Of a stretch of DNA of 47,854 nt, positions 18,890 through 28,100 are shown one piece after another. Source of the stretch: Ignavibacteriales bacterium (lineage in GTDB: Bacteria > Bacteroidota > Ignavibacteria > Ignavibacteriales > SURF-24); the NCBI GenBank assembly GCA_003599415.1, contig QZKB01000119.1, positions 1 to 47,854 on the forward strand, in the 5' to 3' direction. Below the pieces are notes generated by a model that worked only from the letters and a program-made list of their open reading frames with translations, did not search any database and was not told the DNA's origin. Both the position numbers and the translations under genes were made by a program. Position 1 is the stretch's first letter, and the number at the start of each line of letters is the position of its first letter.

Positions 18890-20002
18890 ATGGAAATTTC
18901 AAAAAAAACTATTAACATATGGTTAAAGCATTTACAAAACGAAATTGACGCTGCCTATTTGTACAGGACTCTGGTTGATTTAACCAGGAATGAAAAGGAA
19001 AAATCAATTTTTAATCAGCTTGCTAAAATTGAAGATAAGCACATTGCAATCTGGAAGAATCAATTAAAGAATAATAATATTTCATCAACCCGTACAAAGC
19101 CTACATCAAAAGCAAAATTACTTGCCTGGTACTCAAATAAATTCGGCCCGGAATTATTAGCTAAGCTTCAATTAAGGGAAGAAGCTGATGAAGTAAAATC
19201 TTATATGGGATTATATAGAAATTCTTCTGTGGACTCAACAAAAGAAATCGCGCTTAAACTAGCAAAAGATTCTGCTGATCATGCAAATGAACTTATGAGC
19301 ACTTACGGAATAAAAGGCGAACCATGGCATAGTTCGGAATCGGGTGGATTGCTTAGAAATATTGTTTACGGATTTAATGATGGTTTGACTGCTAACTTTG
19401 GGTTGATAGCCGGAATGATTGGTGCTTCCTCTGCTCCTCATATAATTCTTATCTCAGGTATTGCTGGAATTGTTGCCGATTCTCTTTCAATGGGCTCTTC
19501 GGGATATCTTGCTGCCATTAGTGAAAAAGAAGTTTATGACTATGAGAAACAAATGGAACTTGAGGAAATAAAAATGATGCCCGAAGTTGAAGCAGAAGAA
19601 CTTGCATTAATTTATGAAGCCAAAGGAATGAATAAAACTGAAGCAAGGTTGCGCGCAAATAAAATTATAAGTAATCCGGAATTAGCGCTTGATGAAAAAG
19701 TAAAAGAAGAGCTTGGAATTATCGAAAAAGATACAAGCCCGATTAAAGAAGGCTGGATAACAGGAACAGCAACAGCAATAGGAGCTTTTATTCCTGTACT
19801 CCCCTTCCTTATTTTCACCGGATCAAATGCAATCTGGATTTCATTTATAATCTCTATGGTAGCTCACTTTGCAGTCGGTGCTGCAAGAAGTTTCTTCACA
19901 GGCCGCGGAATATTCCGCAGCGGCTTTGATATGTTTGTAGTTGGATTTGGTGTTGCTGCCGTTGGATATTTCATCGGTGAACTAATAATGAAATTATTCT
20001 GA
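18890..20002 (+). CDS. Rubrerythrin-VIT1/CCC1 fusion membrane protein
   Basis: A protein of 370 residues joining an N-terminal ferritin-like four-helix domain (about 1-140) to a C-terminal VIT1/CCC1 iron/manganese transporter domain (about 150-370, with LLRNIVYGFNDGLTANFGLIAG). The first ferritin-like ligand pair is clear: E18 and E48-x-x-H51. In the second half the expected E-x-x-H is S128-A-D-H131, so one metal ligand is probably missing, although E98 and E101 remain candidates. Such proteins are thought to move or store Fe2+/Mn2+ at the membrane. The gene stands alone and faces sppA at 33 bases. Confidence 0.85.
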   Translation: MEISKKTINIWLKHLQNEIDAAYLYRTLVDLTRNEKEKSIFNQLAKIEDKHIAIWKNQLKNNNISSTRTKPTSKAKLLAWYSNKFGPELLAKLQLREEADEVKSYMGLYRNSSVDSTKEIALKLAKDSADHANELMSTYGIKGEPWHSSESGGLLRNIVYGFNDGLTANFGLIAGMIGASSAPHIILISGIAGIVADSLSMGSSGYLAAISEKEVYDYEKQMELEEIKMMPEVEAEELALIYEAKGMNKTEARLRANKIISNPELALDEKVKEELGIIEKDTSPIKEGWITGTATAIGAFIPVLPFLIFTGSNAIWISFIISMVAHFAVGAARSFFTGRGIFRSGFDMFVVGFGVAAVGYFIGELIMKLF

Positions 20003-20035
20003 ATGATTTTATAAATCTCCGGTGCAATTTATTTC

Positions 20036-21808
20036 TCAGTAAACTTCCATATCAAATGGAAGCCTTGCCTGGAATCCGACATAATTTTTTATCCTGTTCA
20101 GGTACTGGTAGTATTTATATTGTCCGCCAAGTTCTTTCTGCAGCAAATCTGCTTTAACCTCTGCAGGAAAATCTTCAAGAATAGATTCAACAAGACTTTT
20201 AAGAGCAGGATATTCTACAACAGAATAACCTGATACTTTTGCTTTAGTAGCCGCTATTTTGATTGCATCATCCAGCCCACCTAAAACATCTACAAGCCCA
20301 ACATCTTTTGCCTGAAGTCCAGACCATACTCTTCCCTGTGCAATTTCATTAATTTCTTCATAGGTCATCTTTCTACCGATTGATACTTTGGACACAAAAG
20401 TCTCGTAAATTTTATCTATCCTGCTTTGTACAATTTTACTTTCATCAGCCCTGAGCGGCCTGTTAAGACTAAAATAGTCTGAGTATTTTCCGGTTGTAAC
20501 CCGGTCGAACGTGATGCCTAATTTGTTATTAAAGAAACCCTGCATATTCGGAATAATCCCGTAAACGCCGATCGATCCGGCTAGTGTGGTTGGTTCAGCC
20601 ACAATTGTATCTGCTCCGCAGGAAATATAATATCCGCCTGAAGCAGCAACTCTGCCCATAGAAACAATTACAGGTTTTATTTTTTTTGTTATTTCAATTT
20701 CCCGCCAGACAATATCTGATGTAGTTGGATCACCTCCGGGTGAATCCACGCGCAGCACTATAGCTTTTACCCTGCTGTCTTCTCTTGCCTTTTTAATTGC
20801 GGCAGGAATATTCTCAATTCCAATTGTACTTTGATCGCCATAAGTATTCAATATCTCGCCGACCGCATAAATTACAGCAATTCTTTTTGATGATGCCGGT
20901 TGTTGTTTCAGTTTTGCCAGGGCATAATTTTCTAATCTTACTAATTTAACTTTGCCGTTAGATTTTATTCCTGAAATTTGTTTAAGGTAATTCAGACACT
21001 GGTCTTTATAAATGATTGAATCAATCATTTTAAGTTTATAAGCGTTTTCCGGATATTGAAGCAGTAAATTATCCGCAAACAGTTTTAATGAATCAACCGA
21101 AATATTCTTAACAGCAGACATTTCATTTAGCATATAAGAATAAATTGAATTGATCAATTCGGTGTTCTGCTGCCTGTCTGCATCACTCATTTTGGTGTTG
21201 GAAAATATTTCAACTGCCGACTTAAATTTTCCCGCTTTAAATATCTGCGCTTCAATTCCAAGTTTATCTAAAGTATTTTTAAAGTACATCTGCTCAAAAC
21301 CAAGCCCTTTAAACTCAATGCTGCCTTCCGGAGTAATAAAAATTTTATCTGCAACAGAGGCAAAGTAATAAGCTTTTTGCGTAACGTCATCTCCAAAAGC
21401 AATAATGAATTTGCCGGATTTTTTAAATTCTTTTAACTCTTTCCTTATTACATCAACTACCGTATATCCGCCGCAAACAAAATTATTCAGGTTAAGATAT
21501 ATCCCGCGTATGTCGCTATCATACTTTGCTTTTCTTATAGTTTTAACAATCTCATTTAATCCAGGCTCCTTCCGGATTGACACAAACGGAAAAGAAGAAA
21601 CTGCATTAAAACTTTGCAACGCTCTTTCCTCAACAACATAATTCAATTTTATTTCAAGAACGCTATTGGCAGGAATATCTTCTACAGTTGTCAACTGCAT
21701 ACTTGCCAAGAAGAAAACGAAGAAAAAGAAAAACATTACTGAGAGTATAAAGAAGCTTACAAATACTCCGACAATAGAGGCTAAAGTATATTTTAAAAAA
21801 TCCTTCAT
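20036..21808 (-). CDS. sppA: Signal peptide peptidase SppA, long (67K) form
   Basis: A protein of 590 residues from the ATG at 21808. The in-frame codon at 21814 is TTG. A single N-terminal membrane helix (about 9-36) is followed by two tandem SppA/S49 domains, the long form also found in E. coli. The nucleophile is Ser390 in RVAASGGYYISCGAD. The general-base lysine is probably Lys196 in KAGKFKSAVEIF, the position corresponding to Lys209 of E. coli. The Ser-Lys spacing (194 residues) agrees with the family. SppA degrades released signal peptides in the membrane. A possible operator-like inverted repeat lies upstream at 21871-21900. Confidence 0.93.
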   Translation of the reverse strand: MKDFLKYTLASIVGVFVSFFILSVMFFFFFVFFLASMQLTTVEDIPANSVLEIKLNYVVEERALQSFNAVSSFPFVSIRKEPGLNEIVKTIRKAKYDSDIRGIYLNLNNFVCGGYTVVDVIRKELKEFKKSGKFIIAFGDDVTQKAYYFASVADKIFITPEGSIEFKGLGFEQMYFKNTLDKLGIEAQIFKAGKFKSAVEIFSNTKMSDADRQQNTELINSIYSYMLNEMSAVKNISVDSLKLFADNLLLQYPENAYKLKMIDSIIYKDQCLNYLKQISGIKSNGKVKLVRLENYALAKLKQQPASSKRIAVIYAVGEILNTYGDQSTIGIENIPAAIKKAREDSRVKAIVLRVDSPGGDPTTSDIVWREIEITKKIKPVIVSMGRVAASGGYYISCGADTIVAEPTTLAGSIGVYGIIPNMQGFFNNKLGITFDRVTTGKYSDYFSLNRPLRADESKIVQSRIDKIYETFVSKVSIGRKMTYEEINEIAQGRVWSGLQAKDVGLVDVLGGLDDAIKIAATKAKVSGYSVVEYPALKSLVESILEDFPAEVKADLLQKELGGQYKYYQYLNRIKNYVGFQARLPFDMEVY

Positions 21809-22193
21809 ATGCAATTCGCTGTTAGTTTAAAAGTTTAATTTATCATCCAAAGAAAAAAACGATCGGATTATTACCGGCAAATTATACTTACTTCCGGTAA
21901 ATATTACAATAAAAAGTAGTAATAAAATTATTATTCTCCCATTTTTTTAATGAATTACAAATTATTCTCTGGCATAATATTCGAGAATTTATCTTTAATA
22001 ATGAATTAGATAAAAGTGTAATAACGCAATCTGGTATTGCTCGTATTTTAAATTGATGATGATTTTGTAGTTGCAAAAAGCGTTCAGATAAATTATTTCT
22101 TATTGATTGAGTTGATTTAAAAGTTTATCCCTCAAATACTCCATGACCCCTTAACCTCAAACGGAGCCATTAGTCCTTAATGGCTCTTGTTTT
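21809..22193. other. 385-base intergenic region upstream of sppA
   Basis: No protein-coding gene is convincing here. Open frames are short and lack ribosome-binding sites. It contains the sppA 5' region with an inverted repeat (21871-21900) and a + strand candidate small RNA that ends in a hairpin (22164-22194). Base composition is very AT-rich. Confidence 0.6.
21871..21900. repeat. Inverted repeat TTACCGG/CCGGTAA upstream of sppA
   Basis: TTACCGG at 21871-21877 and CCGGTAA at 21894-21900 are exact complements separated by 16 bases. They lie 60-90 bases before the sppA start. This could be an operator. The heptamer is also common inside genes of this window, so the evidence is weak. Confidence 0.3.
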
Positions 22194-22194
22194 T
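22074..22194 (+). ncRNA. Candidate small RNA ending in a terminator hairpin
   Basis: A terminator-like hairpin on the + strand has no upstream + strand gene within 2 kb. Upstream, TTG (22037-22039) and TGATTTTG (22060-22067, one mismatch to TAnnTTTG) are separated by 20 bases, a spacing typical of Bacteroidota promoters. Transcription from near 22074 to the T run would give an RNA of about 120 bases. I recognise no known RNA family in it. Confidence 0.3.
22164..22194 (+). terminator. Terminator-like hairpin with no obvious + strand gene
   Basis: A 9-bp stem, GAGCCATTA (22164-22172) with TAATGGCTC (22178-22186), has a 5-base loop and the tail TTGTTTTT. On the minus strand it lies just after the GNAT stop codon but has no T run on that side. 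It may act in one direction only, or may also protect the 3' end of the GNAT transcript. Confidence 0.55.
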
Positions 22195-23009
22195 CACCCA
22201 CAGTAACCTGCTGCCCTGCTGAATACGCATTCCTGCTTCCATGATATTTTATTACCAAGTATCATTCTTGGTGCTCTTAGCACTTCCCGGAAGTTATTTT
22301 CTAAGAGATATCTAACGGCAGTTTCATTTTTAGCAGGGACTACAGTTGTAGCTTCAATACCAATGTGTTTTCTTTGAAGCAATCGTATGCCTGCCGTATC
22401 ATTGGTTGCTGCAATAAATCCGTTTCCAAAATCCGGTAGAAAGAAACCATCAATCTGGTTTTCACTATTCTGATGCAGCAGACCTGAATTTAAAAACTTT
22501 CTTAACAAAGATTTTCTATTCTCACGGCAAGTATCAAAATCTAATTTGAATATAATCTCGTGATCGGCATTAGTTATTTTTCTGAAATTATTTTCATCCT
22601 TCAATGATGAATTATTTATGCCACGAAAAAAAATATATTCTGATTCGGTTTGGAATCCAAGCTTCCTGTAAACAGGTTCACCAAGAATGGTTGCAATTAG
22701 CAAAATTGTTGCACAATTCACCTTCTTGCAATGGTCAATTAAGAAAGAGGTAATTTTTGTACCAAGGCCAAGATTTCTAAAATTATTATCTACAACAATA
22801 TTTCCAAGCCATGCAACATCATCATTAATAATAGCAAAACCGCAGGCAATTAATTGATCATCCGACTCAAAGCCGATTGCATGCAAATATTTTTCGTTGC
22901 CATGTGTTTTGTAGAATAAAGAAATATCCGAATTCCAATCCGGTGGGGTTAATTCTTTTAAATCTTCAAGATGCTTTAGATTAATCCGAACAAGTTTAAA
23001 ATCGTGCAT
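22194..23009 (-). CDS. GNAT acetyltransferase with C-terminal extension
   Basis: A protein of 271 residues. Residues about 1-140 form a GNAT domain with the acetyl-CoA loop WLGNIVVDNNFRNLGLGTKITSFL and the terminal CATILLIATILGEPVYRKLGF. Residues about 150-265 form a second domain seen in some GNATs (Acetyltransf_18-like; GIEATTVVPAKNETAVRYLLENNF). The substrate is unknown. The gene stands 47 bases after the cupin gene on the same strand, so the two may share a transcript. Confidence 0.82.
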   Translation of the reverse strand: MHDFKLVRINLKHLEDLKELTPPDWNSDISLFYKTHGNEKYLHAIGFESDDQLIACGFAIINDDVAWLGNIVVDNNFRNLGLGTKITSFLIDHCKKVNCATILLIATILGEPVYRKLGFQTESEYIFFRGINNSSLKDENNFRKITNADHEIIFKLDFDTCRENRKSLLRKFLNSGLLHQNSENQIDGFFLPDFGNGFIAATNDTAGIRLLQRKHIGIEATTVVPAKNETAVRYLLENNFREVLRAPRMILGNKISWKQECVFSRAAGYCG

Positions 23010-23056
23010 AGTATTTCCCGGTATTACTCGGTTAAAAAATACCTGTATTATCGGAT

Positions 23057-23389
23057 CTATTCAATCATAAATACTTTACCGCCCTTTTCAGAGTAGATAA
23101 AGTGAGGATTGTTTATATCATCCGGAAGATTAATACTTTTTTCGGAAGTTAAAAGATGAATTGTACCGTCTTTCATTTTAATGCCTACTTCACCATCAAG
23201 CACAAGAAGAATATGACCTTTTGCGCACCAGCTATCAGCTTCAAAGCCGGAAGAATAATCAACCATCATTAATTTATAATTACCTATTTCAACCACTTTA
23301 GCAAATGATATTCCGTTAGAGCCTGACTGTCGTAAAGGTATAATATTTTTCCAATCGATTTTACTAAAACCGTTCTTGTTAAATTTCAT
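23057..23389 (-). CDS. DHCW-motif cupin-fold protein
   Basis: A protein of 110 residues in a single cupin fold. The family motif is usually D-H-C-W or D-H-W-C followed by K/SKGHI. Here it reads D-S-W-C-A-K-G-H-I, so the usual His is Ser. The strand pattern around GHILLVLDGEVGIKMKDG and the C-terminal KGGKVFMIE fit small single-domain cupins. The start overlaps the upstream GNAT gene by 11 bases, which implies coupled translation. Metal binding would need His and Glu ligands that I can only partly see, so the enzymatic role is unknown. Confidence 0.78.
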   Translation of the reverse strand: MKFNKNGFSKIDWKNIIPLRQSGSNGISFAKVVEIGNYKLMMVDYSSGFEADSWCAKGHILLVLDGEVGIKMKDGTIHLLTSEKSINLPDDINNPHFIYSEKGGKVFMIE

Positions 23390-23966
23390 CTTTAATCCTC
23401 TCTTTACTATAATTTTGAATTAGCCGCTTCTTCGACCATTCCTCTTCCAAAATTGCATAAAGATATTGGTTGCACCATTTTCCTTTTAGCCATGAATTTT
23501 TTATGAAGTGACCTTCTCTTCTCATCTCCAGCCTTTCAAACAATCTTATCGACGGTAAATTTTTACAATCTGTTACGGCAGTAATCCTATGCAGTTTAAG
23601 TTCATTAAACGAATAGTTAAATAAAAGTGTAAGCGCTTCTTTTGCCAATCCCTGTTTTTGAAAATCGACAGACAACGTACAATCAATTAAAGCTAGACGC
23701 GAATCAACCAATTCAGATTTAACACCGCAATCCCCAATTATTTTATGTATAGATTTCAATTCGATTCCGAATGAAAACCATTCACCCGTAAAATAAGGTT
23801 TATATATTCCGTAACGCGAGATAAATTCCTTTGAATCCTTAATTGAGAACGGATGCCAGGTTTGATATTTTGCAACTGCAGGATTGGATCTGTAAGAATG
23901 AAAATCATCCAGATCATCAGCAATTAACTTTCTTAAAAATATTCTTTCAGATTCCAACTTGAGCAT
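23379..23966 (-). CDS. GNAT N-acetyltransferase, RimJ/RimL type
   Basis: A protein of 195 residues. N-terminal LESERIFLRKLIADDLDDFHSY, acetyl-CoA loop FQKQGLAKEALTLLFNY, and C-terminal NLPSIRLFERLEMRREGHF are typical of the Acetyltransf_3 (RimJ/RimL) group. It would acetylate an amine on a protein or small molecule. Its last 11 bases overlap the cupin start, so the two form one translational unit, possibly with the GNAT at 22194. A terminator facing the opposite operon stands 30 bases upstream. Confidence 0.85.
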   Translation of the reverse strand: MLKLESERIFLRKLIADDLDDFHSYRSNPAVAKYQTWHPFSIKDSKEFISRYGIYKPYFTGEWFSFGIELKSIHKIIGDCGVKSELVDSRLALIDCTLSVDFQKQGLAKEALTLLFNYSFNELKLHRITAVTDCKNLPSIRLFERLEMRREGHFIKNSWLKGKWCNQYLYAILEEEWSKKRLIQNYSKERIKDEI

Positions 23967-23982
23967 TAATTATTTCCTCCAA

Positions 23983-24023
23983 TTTTATAATAATAAGCCT
24001 CAGAGATGAGGGGCTCTGAGGCT
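23983..24023 (-). terminator. Rho-independent terminator of the T9SS surface operon
   Basis: A perfect 10-bp stem, AGCCTCAGAG (23996-24005) with CTCTGAGGCT (24014-24023), has an 8-base loop. On the minus strand it is followed by TTATTATTAT. It lies 62 bases past the PorV-like gene and separates that operon from the GNAT/cupin unit. Confidence 0.8.
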
Positions 24024-24085
24024 ATAAGGAGTGTAGATATGAGCCCATTGCTTTCCTTCCTGGGTTCACACTTTATGTATAGGGA

Positions 24086-25111
24086 TTAAAATCCAAACGA
24101 AATACCGAACACATGATTACCATCGAAATATTTTACGTCCCTGTATGCATAGTCAACTTTTATCTGTACGTCTCCAAGATCATACTTTCCACCAATACCT
24201 GCGGTTAAACCATAAATGAAATCATCCTTCTCATAATCAGGAGCCATGGTATAGCCACCACGAACAGAAATTGCATCACTAAATGTATATTCTGCTCCCA
24301 GTTTATAATTATCACCTGCAAAGTTGTTATTCTGGAAAGTAGTTGAAAACATAAGTGAATTCATATCGTCTATTCTTGCATTATAAGCGACACCGAATTC
24401 AAGTGAAGATGGTAATTCAAAGGAAGCCGCTTCAATTTTGTAATACTGTCCCGGACGACTTAATGATGTTGACGTAGCCTGAATATTCAGGCCCGAGCCT
24501 TCATACTGCATTTGTGGCCCTATATTTTTCATTACAAGACCAAAACTTAAACCATCAATTCCACCCAGTCCTGTATACATTACACCAATGTTAAATGCAA
24601 ATCCTGTTGCACTTACCAAACCGAGTTTTTCGGTTATAAGGTTGGCGGTTAATCCAACAGAAATTCTATCACTTAGATTTCTAGCGAAGGATAAACCAGC
24701 TGTAAGCATTTGAGGTGAATAAGTCTGTCCTGTTCCATCAGGATGTTCTGTGGTTGTTACATCAATTTCTCCGATTGCCAAAGCTTTTATACTGAGAGCA
24801 AACATTCCAACACCTTCCACATTAGTTGATACTGCACCATAGCTTACACCAATATCTGCTATATAAGACATTTGTGAAAATGTTGCCTCAATGCCATACT
24901 TTGTTCTTGATAATCCCGCAGGATTCCAATATAACGCATCAATTCCTTTTGTAAATGAAACGTTGGATCCTCCGAGAGAAATACCTTTAGGTCCTGTTGG
25001 AATGAGCAGCTGTGCTGCTCCACCTGTTCCGTTCCTGTTGCCACCGCTTGCATAAACAAGATTAACAGCTACCAGAAGGAACATTAAAATTATTGTGTAT
25101 ATCTTTTTCAT
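24086..25111 (-). CDS. PorV/PorQ-family outer-membrane barrel protein
   Basis: A protein of 341 residues. A signal peptide (1-21) is followed by GGAAQLLIPTGPKGISLGGSNVSFTKGIDALYWNPAGLSR, the characteristic N-terminal motif of PorV/PorQ/FadL-like barrels, then alternating strands to the terminal aromatic residue in HVFGISFGF. PorV carries T9SS cargo from the translocon to the attachment complex, and several paralogues exist per genome. Here it is the last gene of an operon with a TonB receptor and a T9SS-sorted protein, so it may be dedicated to that cargo. The start follows GGAG. I cannot say whether it is the housekeeping PorV or a paralogue. Confidence 0.85.
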   Translation of the reverse strand: MKKIYTIILMFLLVAVNLVYASGGNRNGTGGAAQLLIPTGPKGISLGGSNVSFTKGIDALYWNPAGLSRTKYGIEATFSQMSYIADIGVSYGAVSTNVEGVGMFALSIKALAIGEIDVTTTEHPDGTGQTYSPQMLTAGLSFARNLSDRISVGLTANLITEKLGLVSATGFAFNIGVMYTGLGGIDGLSFGLVMKNIGPQMQYEGSGLNIQATSTSLSRPGQYYKIEAASFELPSSLEFGVAYNARIDDMNSLMFSTTFQNNNFAGDNYKLGAEYTFSDAISVRGGYTMAPDYEKDDFIYGLTAGIGGKYDLGDVQIKVDYAYRDVKYFDGNHVFGISFGF

Positions 25112-25138
25112 GTTTTCTCCAAACTTCTTATAATAGTT

Positions 25139-28100
25139 TTAGAATCTATCTAGTATTTGCTGTTCTTGAATTACAGATAGCTTCAGGATTTTAGTACCAA
25201 GTTCACCCATATCGATATAAGCTATATACAAGCCGCTACCAACAGGTAAGCCGTTCTCATTTGCAAGATCCCATCTCTGGAACTGCGTTTCGCTATCTTT
25301 TCTTATTACCCTAACCATCTCTCCTGCTAAATTAAATATTCTTATTGTGCTGATTTTTGGAAGATGATTGAAAGTAACAAATCTTTGGTACTTGTTTATT
25401 TCTTCCGGATTTACTCCGTAATAAGGATTTGGAAAAACGTTTACCTTCTGTACATCGTCTTTTGCAAGTGTTGAATTATAAGTATTTGTCGGAGCAGTGA
25501 ATTTATAAACATCTGATAATGAATTCGGTTTAGTAGATGTTATTCTGAAAATCGTTCCTGTCTCAGGAAGATCTGCATTATACGGTCCGGGAGGAACTCC
25601 GCCATTCCAATTAACAAGAACAATTCTTGCCAAGACTTCTTCATTCTCTCTGCTTCCGTCATAAGTTTTAGCTATCATTTCCTGTTCGGAGGCTAAATAA
25701 CCGGCTTCACCTGGTGTATGGTTATCCGGAACATACCAGTAAACCCAATCTGTAAAAGGATCATTATCTCCACCGGATACCGAATGTTCGTCTTCAGTTA
25801 AATTGAACGTAGAATCTCCATTGTCTAATATCCATGGAACCAATCTATAGTCATCAGAAGGATCGTCTGGTGTTCCTATTCCAATATTCCATAACTCAAA
25901 CGGTACTTGAAAGGTTTGACCAGTATTAAAGGCTTCATATGCCCAACTTCCTCTTTGAGTAAATCTCATTTCAAAATCATAAGGGACAATGCTTGGCCAG
26001 TTGCTGCCATCACGTGTAGTTCTGGAAATAAATGATTCATAATCATATCTGGTTCCACCACCACTTGTACCGCCATTGTCGGCAGTATGGAACAACCATC
26101 TTGATCCATTTGTTTGTTGTGCTGTAGTAGGAGCCGCGCCCGGAAAACCATACCAGTCATCACCTGCTGCAGTACAGCCTTCGGATGGATTTAACTTGCC
26201 GCTTGCATTTGCAACCACTTCAAAATTCTTAAAGTCGTTGCTGGGACCAAGAACTTTTACCTGCAAACCATCAACGATGTAATAATCCAAGTTGCCGGTT
26301 TGATTAGTCTGGTTCTTTAATTTTATTTCACCGGTGTTAACATCAGTAAGATTCCAAACAGGTATTTTACCGGGTAAAGTATCGAATGTAACTTTGTATT
26401 CATGACCTGTTAGTTTTGTAGGATCGTAAATAAGTACTACAACATTTCCATCCGATAATGAACCTGAAGATGTATGAACGATGCCATGCAGAGTATCACC
26501 ATAACTTGTTTCATACCTCATACCGGGGTTATCTGAATGAGGAGTAACAGTTAAAATCGTAAGAGGATTTTCCAACACTTTTGGAACGGCAAGTGGATCT
26601 TCATTATAAGAATATGTAGTAACAGCAAAGTAATATTTTGTTCCATTTCTCAAAGCCATATTATTTAAATAATCCTGTTGTATCTCTATTGTTCTCTGAA
26701 CACCTGCGTCTGTACCAAAAGCAACAGGGACTAACTCATCTTTACCTGTTCTTGCATCGTATTGATAATCATAGAGTACTTTTAGATCATCTATCTTATC
26801 ATAAGCTGCAACTAGTTCTCCTTCGCTTTTATTTGCTGAAGCAGATGGCAATTGGTATACATTATATCCCTGGAATTTATAACCACGTTCACTATAAGCT
26901 TCACTTAAACCTGCTGTAGTAGCATCACCCCAATTAAGGATAATTTTTTCATCCATTTCGGTTGCAACAACAATTGGAGTTTTTGCGCCACCGGGAATTT
27001 TAAAGAAATTATTATATGCATCCTGCGCTACTTTATCATAATTCTTTAACAAATCAACTGAATTTAGATTATCTGTTCCGATAGCAGCAATTTGCGCAAC
27101 TACAACTTCCTGTGTATCACCGGGAGCCATTGTAAACGGACCAGAGGAACATCCTATTCTTCTATCACCAGCGTTAAGGATCTGTCCATCTAACCAGCCT
27201 GTTCCAGCTACCGGATCGCCAGAACATGCAAAAGGTGTTGGTATTGCACCTTGTGATTCGGGTGTTCTAAATATTTCCCCAGATCTTCCAATCCTTCCCT
27301 GGAAGAAGTTATAGAACTGCAACGTTCCTTCATAAGATACGGTTGTTGGATCAACAACTGAAGGATCGCCCTTAGCAAAATAATAAAAAGCAGTCATCGG
27401 CAAATTCTTTTTATCAACCAGATATTTTCCTTTAAATATTGCAGTATCACCGGTTGAACTAACTACTGGTCCTTGGAAAAAGTCGAAACCGGCTGCCGGG
27501 GGTGGTGTTTCTTTATATGTACCATCATATGCGGTAGCATTGTAAACATAACCCAAACTCAACAAAGTATCGCAGCCGGCAAAGTCATCATCAGCCTCAC
27601 CATTATCTGGATCAGACCACATCGATACATACATATCAGTAAAAGTATCAGTCCCTTTATTAATAATTAAATATTTCCTGAATAGCATATTACCAAGAGG
27701 CCCTGCCTGTGAATATGCCCAGATAGTAGTTTGTTGCTCTATACCCATTGGCTGAGAACCGTACAGATTAATAGTTAAATCCTGATCAAGATCATTACAA
27801 ACAAACCAGATTGTTTGATTGGCACCGGGAACACCGGGGATATCAACAGTAGGATCGTATACACCGTTACTATCTACATCATCGAACGGAGCTCCATCTG
27901 TAGCCGGCCATTCGTTCCAGTCGGTTTCATACTGATCATAAACATCCTGTTCAGAAAATCCAAGATCTCTTGCATCATTTGCAAGGCTTGCAGTTTTGTA
28001 ATCTGCCCTTACTCTAAATATTCTATTCTTACCAAGATTCGGGTCTTCTGCAACTCCGGGTGAAAGTATTTTACCACCCTGTAATCCTGCGCTATAAGCT

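Noticed and set aside
25966..26282. Open frames on both strands inside the T9SS cargo gene
   Set aside because: They are shadows of the 1087-residue frame, with no ribosome-binding site and no domain similarity.
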